This document shows, piece by piece, positions 7,858 through 16,910 of a stretch of DNA of 64,000 nt. Below the pieces are notes generated by a model. The model saw only the letters and a list, made by a program, of their open reading frames with translations. It made no database searches and had not been told where the DNA came from. Origin of the DNA: a filamentous cyanobacterium ESFC-1. GTDB taxonomy: Bacteria > Cyanobacteriota > Cyanobacteriia > Cyanobacteriales > Spirulinaceae. A program made the translations under genes and the position numbers. How positions within the stretch are numbered: position 1 is the first letter of the stretch; every line of letters starts with the position of its first letter. The stretch covers positions 4,245,887 to 4,309,886 of the forward strand of contig KB904821.1 in the NCBI GenBank assembly GCA_000380225.1, read 5' to 3'.

Positions 7858-10083
7858 GCCTTCACTCAACACTTCTTCAAAAGCAAAATCAGGAGCCGCT
7901 AACACAAATAAAGTCGTCGGAATATGAGTAGCTTTTGCTTGTAACTGCTCGTAATATTCCGTATATTTCATGCCTTCTTGGGGAGTCGCCATCCCCAGAA
8001 AAATCAGATCGGCATTTTGAGAAGATTCGTGTAAAATTTCATCAAACGAGCGCCCTTCAGCAATTAAAACTTTAGGAACAGCCTCAATACGAAGTTCCTC
8101 AATTAAATTTTTAAGATTCGTTTGAGCCGCTTGCGCCGCAGTTTGGTTAGGGACAACTAATTTTAAATAAATCGTGGCTTCGCGCCAAGCCATTTGTGTG
8201 CGTAACAAATAAGCCAACAACAACATCAAACTCCCGTTGGCTTGACGACCCCCCCACCAAACATCAATCCGTTGACGCTTACCAAAGCCCAAATCGCGGT
8301 TATCGTGGAGGATAATTAAACTGCGTTTAGCGCGATGTAACGTGCCGATGGTCTGACAATAGCGATCGCGCCGGGCCGGAGATTCGCTATCCCCCAACAG
8401 CACCGTATTGGGAACCAAATGACCCAACCCATAAATTTCGACCAACTGTTCGGCCCCCGCAAACGGGTCTGGGGCAGTAATTAAGCGCACCAACGCCTTA
8501 ACATTGCGGCGTTCGAGATACTCCCGTAAAGTTTTCTCGGAGTGAGCTTGCTGCGCCAAATCACGCGACCCATTCGGTAACACACTCGACACCGTAATTA
8601 AGCCGCGATTGTGGGTAAAGGCATCGGCCAATTCAATCAGCGGCCAGCGCTTCGTCGGCGTTCCCGAAAGCACTAAAATATGAGGCCGCCAGTTTTTCGG
8701 GTCTTCGGGCCCCCGCAGTTGAAACAAACTAAACCGCAGCAGCGCCAACCAAACCCCGCGACGCACATCTCCCCAGGCCGCGGCCAATTCTCGTTGTTGT
8801 AGCCAAAGATAAATCCCCAAGACAATCAAAGCGGCTACAACCGTGGCAATGGGGTTAATCAAGAACATCACCACCAAACAGCCAAACGCCCCCAACAAAG
8901 AAAAAGACCAATGGACGCGAAAGGTGGGACGATAAGAAGGACTTTGTAGAAACCCCTCAATACCTGCCGAGATATTCAAAACTAAATAAGTCGTCAGGAA
9001 AAACATAGTCAACACCGGGGCAATTAAGTTCAAGTCACCAATCACCACCGCAGCCACAGCAACCACCAGGGTTACTGCCGTCCCGATACGGGGTTCATCG
9101 GCAGAACCGCTACCTTGACCGAGAAAGCTCATCCAACGGGGTAAAACGCCGTCGCGGGCTAAGGCTTGTAAGACTCTGGGTGCGCCGAGTAAGCTGCCCA
9201 AAGCACTACTGAGGGTTGCGCCCCAAACCCCAAATAAAATCGCCGGCCCCCAAAACGAGAGTTGTTGAATCACCAAGGGTTCACCAGGGGCGGGAATGGC
9301 AGCCAGCGTCCCGGCATCGGCTCGCATTGCCATGAAAATCGGCAAAATCATGTAAATGACGTAACCCGTTCCCACGGCGGCTAAAGTCCCGGTGGGGATA
9401 GATTTGGTGGGGTCGCGCAAATCCCCGGACATATTAACCCCGGCCATAATGCCAGTAACCGCCGGGAAAAATACCGAAAAGACTGCCCAAAACGGTTCGC
9501 GATCGCTCACCCACAATTCGATCACTGTGGGTTCGATGGGTTTTCCGAACGCAAAGGAAACCAAAGATAGGGCGATCGCGGCCATGATGATATACTGCGC
9601 CCGAATCGCCAAACTCGCGGAAGTAATGCCCAATACGGCCACCGCGATCGTCGTTACCAAGGCCACATACATTTGGTTGAGATGACCAAAGGTTTGCACC
9701 ACACTTTCAGCAAAACCAATGGTATACAGTGCAATCGAAAGCGCTTGAGCGAAATATAACGGAATACCAACTGCTCCCCCGGATTCTAAGCCCAGAGAGC
9801 GACTAATCATATAATACGCGCCGCCCCCCCGCACCACGCGATCCGTCGAGATCGCACTCACAGAAAGGGCAGTCAAAAAGGTAATTCCCGTTGACAAGGT
9901 GACGATCGCCAATGTCCCAAACAACCCCACATTGCCCACCACCCAGCCAAAGCGCAAATACATAATCACCCCCAAAATTGTCAGAATTGAGGGGGTAAAT
10001 ACGCCACCAAAGGTTCCCAAACCTGTTTTCGATTCCATGGGACTAGAGGTTGTAGTGGGTTGCTGTTGGTCGCGATCGTTCAT
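7852..10083 (-). CDS. SLC12-type (cation-chloride cotransporter-like) APC superfamily permease
   Basis: 743 residues. The first helix carries the hallmark GGVFTPSILTILGVIMYLRFGWVVG of the SLC12/APC group. About 12 membrane segments span residues ~25-480. The C-terminal ~260 residues are soluble and include a nucleotide-binding-like fold (HILVLSGTPTKRWPLIELAD ... LLGDSESPARR ... DLIFLGMATPQEG), as in eukaryotic Na-K-Cl and K-Cl cotransporters and their bacterial relatives. The transported ion or amino acid cannot be told from sequence. It lies downstream of the UPF0182 gene on the same strand, but 220 bp of repeats separate them, so co-transcription is uncertain. Confidence 0.88.
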   Translation of the reverse strand: MNDRDQQQPTTTSSPMESKTGLGTFGGVFTPSILTILGVIMYLRFGWVVGNVGLFGTLAIVTLSTGITFLTALSVSAISTDRVVRGGGAYYMISRSLGLESGGAVGIPLYFAQALSIALYTIGFAESVVQTFGHLNQMYVALVTTIAVAVLGITSASLAIRAQYIIMAAIALSLVSFAFGKPIEPTVIELWVSDREPFWAVFSVFFPAVTGIMAGVNMSGDLRDPTKSIPTGTLAAVGTGYVIYMILPIFMAMRADAGTLAAIPAPGEPLVIQQLSFWGPAILFGVWGATLSSALGSLLGAPRVLQALARDGVLPRWMSFLGQGSGSADEPRIGTAVTLVVAVAAVVIGDLNLIAPVLTMFFLTTYLVLNISAGIEGFLQSPSYRPTFRVHWSFSLLGAFGCLVVMFLINPIATVVAALIVLGIYLWLQQRELAAAWGDVRRGVWLALLRFSLFQLRGPEDPKNWRPHILVLSGTPTKRWPLIELADAFTHNRGLITVSSVLPNGSRDLAQQAHSEKTLREYLERRNVKALVRLITAPDPFAGAEQLVEIYGLGHLVPNTVLLGDSESPARRDRYCQTIGTLHRAKRSLIILHDNRDLGFGKRQRIDVWWGGRQANGSLMLLLAYLLRTQMAWREATIYLKLVVPNQTAAQAAQTNLKNLIEELRIEAVPKVLIAEGRSFDEILHESSQNADLIFLGMATPQEGMKYTEYYEQLQAKATHIPTTLFVLAAPDFAFEEVLSEGN

Positions 10084-10084
10084 T

Positions 10085-10195
10085 ATTTGTTGTTGGTTGT
10101 TGGTTGTTGGTTATTGGTTGTTGGTTGTTGGTTGTTGGTTGTTGGTTGTTGGTTGTTGGTTATTGGTTATTGGTTGTTGGTTATTGGTTATTGGA
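10085..10195. repeat. heptad repeat array TTGGTTG/TTGGTTA
   Basis: About 15 units lie immediately upstream of the SLC12 gene start, where a promoter would be expected. GGGGAAACCCCACCCC and CGATTGC triplications follow at 10196-10250, and ACCTAAGACCTAA at ~10290. Any promoter must lie in or beyond the array. Confidence 0.95.
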
Positions 10196-10306
10196 TGGGG
10201 AAACCCCACCCCTACACACCGATTGCCGATTGCCGATTGCCGATTGCCCCAAACACTGATTACTGAAAAAGCTGCCCACTGCCCAATACCTAAGACCTAA
10301 AAAAGC

Positions 10307-13300
10307 CTACTCCTCATCTGGTGTCAAAGGATCGAGGGGACGCAAAATAGCAGGACTTTCGTTTTCCTCGAAAGGCGCATTAATATTGCGATCGGGTAAG
10401 GGAATAGTATCGGGTTGTGTATCGTTCGTAAACAAGCGAAACAAAGCTTGTTCGAGGGTTTCAGCAATGACAATTTTGTTATCGTAAACCACAATAACTC
10501 GTACCAAAGTCGGCAAACCATTGTTATCTGCCTCCAAATATAACGGCTCTACATATAAAATTGATTCTTCAATGGGAATCACCAGTAAATTACCTTGTAA
10601 TGCCTTAGAACCTTGCCGATCCCATAATGAGATTAACTGGGAAATTACCGGGTCTTGATTAATTAAAGCCTCAATTTGCCGAATCCCGTAAATTAACTTT
10701 TGTTTGGGGAACTGATACAACAGCAATTTACCGTAGTAAGGCGAATCCGATCGCGCCGCTAACCAAGCAATGAGATTCGGTCGCGCTGTGGGGGTAAACG
10801 GTTGCAGTAAGATAAATTCTTCTTGGGTTTCCATCGGCAACCGCATAATCAAATGATAGGGTTCGACGGGTTGCGGTTCGGTGCGATAAATTTCTTGGGG
10901 AATTTCCCACTGATCCTCCCGGTTATAAAAGACCTTGGGGTCGGTCATGTGGTAGTTGAGGAGACGTTCGGACTGGACTTTGACGAGATCGGCAGGATAG
11001 CGAATATGGGCTTGTAATGCCTCTGGCATTGCGGTTAAGGGTTTAAACATATTCGGGAAGATTTGCTGCCAACTGCGGATAATGGGGTCGTTCGGTTCGG
11101 CCACATAAAAGTCTACATCGCCGTTGTAGGCATCAATGACAATTTTGACGGAGTTGCGGGTGTAGTTAAAGGGATATTGCCCCGGATCGGAATAGGGATA
11201 GTGATCGGTGGTGGTGTAAGCATCGACAATCCAGTAGAGATAGTTTTCGGGTTGGCTTTGGGGATTGTCGGTGGTATCTACCGAGACTAAGTAGGGGTCG
11301 AGATCGAAGCGGAGAAAGGGCGCGATCGCCCGTAAACGATGTTTGAGGTCGCGGCGGAATAACAAGCGGGTATCGGGGCGAAAATTGCGGGTAAACAGCA
11401 TTTGCCAATCTTTGAGATACTCGGCAAATAAGATGCGCTGTCCAAAGGAACCCAAGGGAATCCCCCCTTTTCCGTCATAGGTGTTATAAACGTTCTCATT
11501 ACCACTGGGAAAGTCTAACTCCTGCACGTTACTGGGAGTCATCACATAATTCGTCGTCAGTTCGCCGTAATAGATGCGAGGATTCTCAATGGGGATGCTT
11601 TCTTGAACGTAGATGTTATCGGTTAACAGCAAGCCTTCTTGGTCTTCTGTGCCAATGTCTTGTACAAAATAATCCGGTAAGCCCCCTTCTCCCACTTTGT
11701 TCACGGGACTGACGGTAAAGCCGTAGCCGTGGGTATAAACTAAATGGCGATTGACCCAGGTTTGAGCTTGGGCTGGAACTGAATCATAATCAAGTTCGCG
11801 GGCTGAAATGATCACTTGTTGCTTGTTGGGGGTGTCTTCCTCACTCAAGCGCATGGTGTAGCGGTCAATATCCGCCGACAAAAAGCTGTAATACAGCCGG
11901 ATTTGCTGTAATTGGCGGTTGGTGTCCAACAAGGGACGAGAATCCCACAAGCGGATGTTGTCGATGGTCAGAGAGTTGTCTTCGAGGCTTTCTGGGGTCA
12001 GTTGGGCTTGGGGGTTAAAGGTTTTGACTTCGATGTTGTTTTCGTCGAGGGCAAAGGCTTGACGAGTGGCGGCGATGTTGTATTCGAGATAAGGCCGTTC
12101 GCGGTCGAGTTCGTTGGGTTGGACGATGATTAATTGCACGATCGCGGGTAGGACGAAAATCCCCACAAACAAGGCTAAGAGATAAAATCCTATGACCAAG
12201 CGCAATTGGGGTTGGGGGAAAATGCGGCGGCCTGGGGGGGTTCCCAGCATTCGTAGAAATAACCAAACTCCCGACGCGATCGCGAGAAAAAATAGCAATA
12301 ATTCGGCATTGAGTTTAACGGCGCGATCGGTGTAGCCAATGCCGTAAACCACCCCTTGGTCGGAATATAACAGTTCGTAGCGGGCGATCCAGTGGTGAAA
12401 TGCCTGCATAAACATCACGGCGGCGGCTAACCCGGATAGATGGCGCAGTTGGGGCTTGGTAAAGCCGGAAAACTGGCCTTGAGACAAGCTATTTCCGGAT
12501 AACAGATACAGCAGCAAGCAGGCAATAAAGCCATACAGCAACAATCCCCCCAGCCAAAAGTACAATAACTGGCCGATGGGGAGGCGATAGATATAAAAAC
12601 TAATATCGTTGTTGAAAATCGGGTCGGTGATGTCGAAGGGCAGGGCGTTGAAAAATAGTAATATCCGCGTCCAATTCCCCGATAGCACAAAGCCAAACAG
12701 CAAACTTAATAAAGCAGCGACGGACATTAACGCCGTTTGAGGGGCAACACAAACCCAAAATGTAACCGCCGCGATCGCCATTAATGACCCAGAAAACACC
12801 AACGTCCAAGAAAATAACCGTTCCTGTTCGGCAATGATTTGCGGTAAGCGTTCGATCAGGACATCGAGGTTAAATGGCGAGGGTAAGGGGGGCGTGACGT
12901 TGGGTAAATCGAAATCCGGTCGGCTGAGATCGAGGGCAACTTCGCTGTAGTGAACCAACATCAAGGCGGCAATACTGGCTAAAATAAAAACAATCGGCAG
13001 CAAAACCCGCAATCCTATCGGAAACTGCCGCATTTTCTTTGGTTTTGCCGGAAAGTCGAGATTCAGGGTATCCCGCAAACTCGGTAATTGGCGCTTGGGG
13101 AGGGATGGGGGCGGTGGCACAAAGCTCAAACGCCGAGCAATACTTAAGTTCCCCAATAAATACAAAGCCGAAGTCACCGAGGCGATTGTCCACAACCCCA
13201 TCTGATTGCGGAGGCGTTGAAAGAAGTTATCTAAATAATCAACTTCTGCAAACCACAACACCTCGACGATCAAACGAGCGCCTAAATCAAACGCGAGTAG

Positions 13301-13360
13301 TAAGCCAACAATGATGGCCAATCCTTGGAAAATACGCTTTCGCTGCCCTTGCTTTTTCAT
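10307..13360 (-). CDS. UPF0182 family large membrane protein
   Basis: 1017 residues, a normal length for UPF0182 (COG1615). Eight to nine hydrophobic segments lie between residues ~12 and ~415 (FQGLAIIVGLLLAFDLGA, LWTIASVTSALYLLGNL, LVIGFYLLALFVGIFVLP). A large extracytoplasmic domain of ~590 residues follows, with the family phrases NEAERPYLEYNI-like (here RPYLEYNIAATRQAF), YGFTVSPVN and GEGGLPDYF. The C-terminus is acidic and Pro-rich (PLDPLTPDEE). No biochemical function is established for the family. hemA lies upstream on the same strand with a ~90-bp gap. Confidence 0.93.
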   Translation of the reverse strand: MKKQGQRKRIFQGLAIIVGLLLAFDLGARLIVEVLWFAEVDYLDNFFQRLRNQMGLWTIASVTSALYLLGNLSIARRLSFVPPPPSLPKRQLPSLRDTLNLDFPAKPKKMRQFPIGLRVLLPIVFILASIAALMLVHYSEVALDLSRPDFDLPNVTPPLPSPFNLDVLIERLPQIIAEQERLFSWTLVFSGSLMAIAAVTFWVCVAPQTALMSVAALLSLLFGFVLSGNWTRILLFFNALPFDITDPIFNNDISFYIYRLPIGQLLYFWLGGLLLYGFIACLLLYLLSGNSLSQGQFSGFTKPQLRHLSGLAAAVMFMQAFHHWIARYELLYSDQGVVYGIGYTDRAVKLNAELLLFFLAIASGVWLFLRMLGTPPGRRIFPQPQLRLVIGFYLLALFVGIFVLPAIVQLIIVQPNELDRERPYLEYNIAATRQAFALDENNIEVKTFNPQAQLTPESLEDNSLTIDNIRLWDSRPLLDTNRQLQQIRLYYSFLSADIDRYTMRLSEEDTPNKQQVIISARELDYDSVPAQAQTWVNRHLVYTHGYGFTVSPVNKVGEGGLPDYFVQDIGTEDQEGLLLTDNIYVQESIPIENPRIYYGELTTNYVMTPSNVQELDFPSGNENVYNTYDGKGGIPLGSFGQRILFAEYLKDWQMLFTRNFRPDTRLLFRRDLKHRLRAIAPFLRFDLDPYLVSVDTTDNPQSQPENYLYWIVDAYTTTDHYPYSDPGQYPFNYTRNSVKIVIDAYNGDVDFYVAEPNDPIIRSWQQIFPNMFKPLTAMPEALQAHIRYPADLVKVQSERLLNYHMTDPKVFYNREDQWEIPQEIYRTEPQPVEPYHLIMRLPMETQEEFILLQPFTPTARPNLIAWLAARSDSPYYGKLLLYQFPKQKLIYGIRQIEALINQDPVISQLISLWDRQGSKALQGNLLVIPIEESILYVEPLYLEADNNGLPTLVRVIVVYDNKIVIAETLEQALFRLFTNDTQPDTIPLPDRNINAPFEENESPAILRPLDPLTPDEE

Positions 13361-13447
13361 GACATCCCTATACCGAAATCAAAAGCCCTCGGCATCTATA
13401 GTAGCGATCCTGGGATTGGCCGACATCAATCTTTTTTTTAAATTGAT

Positions 13448-14734
13448 TTAGCTGTATTGATTTTTGGTGTCCAAGTTAAACAGCATTTGCAATGATTGTA
13501 AACACCTTTCTCGGGCTTCGATGTCTTGCTGCGATCGCAACTGTACCATCGGATCGTGCAGAATCTTATTCACAATGCCCCGTGTCAGGGCTTCGATGGT
13601 TTCTTGGTGTTTGTCGGCAAATTCAGTGCCAAGGCGGGATAATGCCTTTTCGAGTTCCTGCTCGCGGATGCCTTCGACTTTACTGCGTAAACTGCTAATG
13701 GTAGGAACGGTATGGAGCGATCGCCGCCAGGCTTCAAAGGCTTCGACTTCTTCTTCGAGTAATACCATCGCTTCGGCGGCAATTTTGCGGCGATTGGCGG
13801 TATTTTGGGCGACTACGGCTTTGAGGTCATCGACGTTGTAGCATTGAATTTGCTCGATTTCGATGACATTGGCGTGAATATTCCGGGGAACGGAAATATC
13901 GACTAACATCAACGCTCGGTCTGTTTTGACGCAAGTGTTGAGGTTATCTTTGTCTAAAATCGGTTCGGTGGCCCCGGTACTGGTAAAGGTAATATCAGAC
14001 TCAGCCACGCGATCGAGCATTTCGGAGAGGGGACAAAGTTGTAAATTCGCATCGGGAAACTGTTGGGCCAGGTTTTGCGCTCGTTTCGTCGAACGATTGA
14101 CAATGGCGATTTGGGTTGCGCCTTTGGCCAGTAAATGTTTGACCAGCAATTGCGCCATTTTACCCGCCCCGACGATTGTAACTTGGTATTGAGACAAGTC
14201 CTCGACCTTCATTTGCACCAATTCTACCGCCGCCGAAGAAATCGAAACCGCCCCTGTCCCGATGTCGGTTTCGCTGCGGACTCGTTTTCCGGCAGCTAGG
14301 GCTTGCTTGAGCAATCGATCCAATAAACGCCCCAAACCTTTGTATTTCTGGGCTTGTTTGTGCATGGTTTTGACTTGGGCGAGGATTTGACCTTCCCCTA
14401 GTACCAAGCTATCCAAGCCCGCCGACACTCGCATGAGGTGACGCATTGCGTCTTGGTGCAGCAAAATAAACAAATGTCGTCGCAATTCGGCTAAAGAAAT
14501 TTGTCCGGTTTCGGCTAAAAACTGCACAATTTCGAGGGCCCCTTGTTGACTTTCTTTGACCACCGCATAGATTTCTAAACGGTTACAGGTACTCAGAATG
14601 GCCACTTCTTCGATGTGGACATAGTTTTGTAACTGCGCGATCGCGGCTTCGATTTTCGCTTCGGGAATGCTGAGTTTTTCGCGAATGTCTACGGGGGCTG
14701 TTTTGTGGCTTAGTCCAACAACAATGATATCCAT
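13448..14734 (-). CDS. hemA: glutamyl-tRNA reductase
   Basis: 428 residues. It reduces Glu-tRNA(Glu) to glutamate-1-semialdehyde, the first committed step of tetrapyrrole (chlorophyll, heme, bilin) synthesis. The N-terminus shows [18 protein letters not shown], and the catalytic Cys50 lies in [10 protein letters not shown]. The NADPH-binding domain carries [17 protein letters not shown] at ~183-199, and the C-terminal dimerisation helix begins near 320 ([19 protein letters not shown]). Length and order are canonical, with no odd residues. In cyanobacteria this step supplies photosynthetic pigment. It is separated from glpX by ~290 bp that include a dispersed repeat. Confidence 0.97.
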   Translation of the reverse strand: MDIIVVGLSHKTAPVDIREKLSIPEAKIEAAIAQLQNYVHIEEVAILSTCNRLEIYAVVKESQQGALEIVQFLAETGQISLAELRRHLFILLHQDAMRHLMRVSAGLDSLVLGEGQILAQVKTMHKQAQKYKGLGRLLDRLLKQALAAGKRVRSETDIGTGAVSISSAAVELVQMKVEDLSQYQVTIVGAGKMAQLLVKHLLAKGATQIAIVNRSTKRAQNLAQQFPDANLQLCPLSEMLDRVAESDITFTSTGATEPILDKDNLNTCVKTDRALMLVDISVPRNIHANVIEIEQIQCYNVDDLKAVVAQNTANRRKIAAEAMVLLEEEVEAFEAWRRSLHTVPTISSLRSKVEGIREQELEKALSRLGTEFADKHQETIEALTRGIVNKILHDPMVQLRSQQDIEARERCLQSLQMLFNLDTKNQYS

Positions 14735-14819
14735 ATAGACCGCTTGAATTTTTTTAAAAACTGTATTTCTTTAAACTGCGGGTGTCGTGCCAACGTCTCT
14801 GCTATCCAGACGTAGTAGC

Positions 14820-14917
14820 GTGACACACTTTAAACGGTGGGTGACGGCGGATTGCCAGATTGCTATCACAGCTTGAGTTTTAGCCGCCTAACCCACCCTA
14901 CTGCTGTGACACACCTT
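14820..14917 (-). repeat. ~95-bp dispersed repeat (CCGCCGTAACCCACCG family), copy A
   Basis: On the minus strand it reads CAGTAGGGTGGGTTAGGCGG ... ATCCGCCGTCACCCACCG ... TTTAAAGTGTGTCAC. Copies with the same order of blocks lie at 35601-35697 and 51956-52040 on the plus strand. The inner parts GTGGGTTAGGCGG and CCGCCGTNACCCAC are complementary and could form a long hairpin. The copy fills the gap between hemA and glpX. Confidence 0.8.
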
Positions 14918-15024
14918 AAATAAGGCTTTAGAAAACCCCTACAACTACCTTGAGGTTTTATTGTATTACTTCTCGTCCCTGGGAGTTGCCCCAACACAGG
15001 ACAACTCCCCACAAAACCTAATTT

Positions 15025-16062
15025 CTAGCGCAACTGTAAAACTTTCGGATCGTCTACGATATGGACGGTATCGACAAACCGCGCGGTTTGAGATTGACTG
15101 GAAATAACTAAGCTTTGGGTTCGCATACCACCGTGGAAGAAACGCACTCCTTCCATCAGGGTTCCGGGGGTAATGCCACAAGCAGCAAACAGAACTGTCT
15201 CGCCACTGGCAAGTTCTTCGGCATTGTACACGCGATCGGGGTCGGTGATGTCCATTTCTTTTAAGCGGGCGATGTTGCCTTCTTTGCTTTCCCCGATTAA
15301 GCCAGTTTTCACCACTTCCGGGTCATAGATTAATTGACCTTGGAAATGACCGCCTAAACAACGCATGGCCGCCGCAGAAATTACCCCTTCAGGAGCCGCC
15401 CCAATCCCCATTAAAGCGTGAATATTGGTACCGGAGAAGGCACAGGATAAGGCCGCAGATACGTCTCCATCGCTGATCAAACGCACTCGGGCCCCGGCTT
15501 GGCGGATTTCTTGGATCAAGTCTTTGTGACGAGGACGATCCATGACCACTACGACTAATTCTTCAATCGAGCGGTCCATACACTCGGAAATGATTTTGAG
15601 GTTTTCTGTGGCCGATTTGGTAATGTCTACATGACCTTTGGCCGCAGGAGGAGCGGCCAGTTTTTTCATGTAAAAGTCGGGGGCGCGGAATAAGCCACCT
15701 TTTTCCGAGATGGCTAAAACTGCCATCGAGCCGGGTTGTCCGTAAGCGACAAGGTTGGTTCCTTCACAGGGATCGACGGCAATATCGATTTCGAGCAATT
15801 CTTCGGTGTTGCAGTGGTTGGCTGCATCTTCGCGGGTACAAATCCCGACTTCTTCACCAATGTACAGCATGGGGGCTTCGTCTCGTTCCCCTTCCCCGAT
15901 TACGATGCGACCGCGCATGTGAATTTTGTTCATGCGTTCGCGCATCGCTTCCACCGCAACGTGGTCGGCGGTGTTTTTTTCGCCTTTCCCCATCCATTTA
16001 GCGGAGGCGATCGCGGCTTTTTCTACCACTTCAATAATTTCTAAACCTAGAGTGCTATCCAC
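15025..16062 (-). CDS. glpX: class II fructose-1,6-/sedoheptulose-1,7-bisphosphatase
   Basis: 345 residues. In cyanobacteria this enzyme dephosphorylates both fructose-1,6- and sedoheptulose-1,7-bisphosphate in the Calvin cycle. Family signatures are [20 protein letters not shown] at the start, the metal-binding [32 protein letters not shown] (the family's DPxEGT motif) and [19 protein letters not shown]. Length is as expected. It is divergent from the olefin synthase gene; the 848-bp gap between them should hold both promoters. Confidence 0.96.
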   Translation of the reverse strand: MDSTLGLEIIEVVEKAAIASAKWMGKGEKNTADHVAVEAMRERMNKIHMRGRIVIGEGERDEAPMLYIGEEVGICTREDAANHCNTEELLEIDIAVDPCEGTNLVAYGQPGSMAVLAISEKGGLFRAPDFYMKKLAAPPAAKGHVDITKSATENLKIISECMDRSIEELVVVVMDRPRHKDLIQEIRQAGARVRLISDGDVSAALSCAFSGTNIHALMGIGAAPEGVISAAAMRCLGGHFQGQLIYDPEVVKTGLIGESKEGNIARLKEMDITDPDRVYNAEELASGETVLFAACGITPGTLMEGVRFFHGGMRTQSLVISSQSQTARFVDTVHIVDDPKVLQLR

Positions 16063-16910
16063 GAATTTATTCCTCTTAATTGTGTAAAGTGCTTATAACT
16101 TTGGTGGGGCGAATGTTGCCTGCTCCAGTCTTAAAGTCTATCAGAAGCCGGGATGTCCTCGAAATCCGGTTAGACCCGATGAGATGTTAAATTTTAATAA
16201 GCTGCTAGGGCGATCGCGCTTCGAGGGTAAGGGAATGTTGCCCTAGCCGGTTCTGTGGGGGGGCGATCGCGTCTCCTGAACTCTGATGGGGCAAGATCGA
16301 GCCGTCTTCCCCTCCTATGCCGATTTTTGAGTCTTGGATAGGGTGAAATCGGCCAACCCGTTCGAGGCGATTTTCAGAGAGGTTGGCGGTGGTGCAGAAA
16401 TAACCGGAAAAGCAAGCTTCAATTGAGTCAATGATTGGAAAGCGAACAGGAGACGTTGCCGGAGCGATCGCCGCTACGAGTAAAATCAGGGCAAAAACCC
16501 TGAAGCAACCTCAAAGCAAACTCACAGAAATTGAGGTGGGATGGGTCAAAAACCCGCAATTTCTCCAACCGATATTAGGTTAAATCAAGCGGTTAGATAA
16601 GATCGGGATCGATCGATCGCGATTCAGTCTGTCTAAAAACTTGTCCAGAAGTGAATCTCTCCGAAATCGATCAAATCGTTTTTCAGGCGATCGATTGACT
16701 ATAGTATTATTTATTGCGATTTGTTACATCGAGAGCGTAGCGCCGTCAATTAGCGTCAGATTCAGATTGACCCGATGAATCTTATCAGGTCAAACCAAAG
16801 CAATGACTGCTCAAGCCCAAAGCTTGTCAGACGAGTGCGATCGCTCATTTACGATGATAAATCTCGAACATCACCCATTACATCCATAGAGGAGTAGCTA
16901 GATCGTCATA
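16063..16910. other. 848-bp gene-free divergent promoter region (glpX / olefin synthase)
   Basis: I see no convincing gene here. It contains several HIP1 octamers, a TTGACT at 16694 with an AT-rich stretch after it, and a GAGGAG at about 16889 some 16 bases before the olefin-synthase ATG, which is far for a Shine-Dalgarno site. The long leader suggests an untranslated 5' region or regulatory sites that I cannot identify by eye. Confidence 0.5.

Noticed and set aside
10823..13314. Many open frames of 60-107 codons within the UPF0182 gene in other frames
   Set aside because: They lie wholly inside a well-supported 1017-residue gene and show no independent domain.
16431..16583. 50-codon open frame upstream of the olefin synthase (MIGKRTGDVAGAIAATSK...)
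   Set aside because: No Shine-Dalgarno site, no recognisable domain, and composition like the surrounding noncoding DNA.
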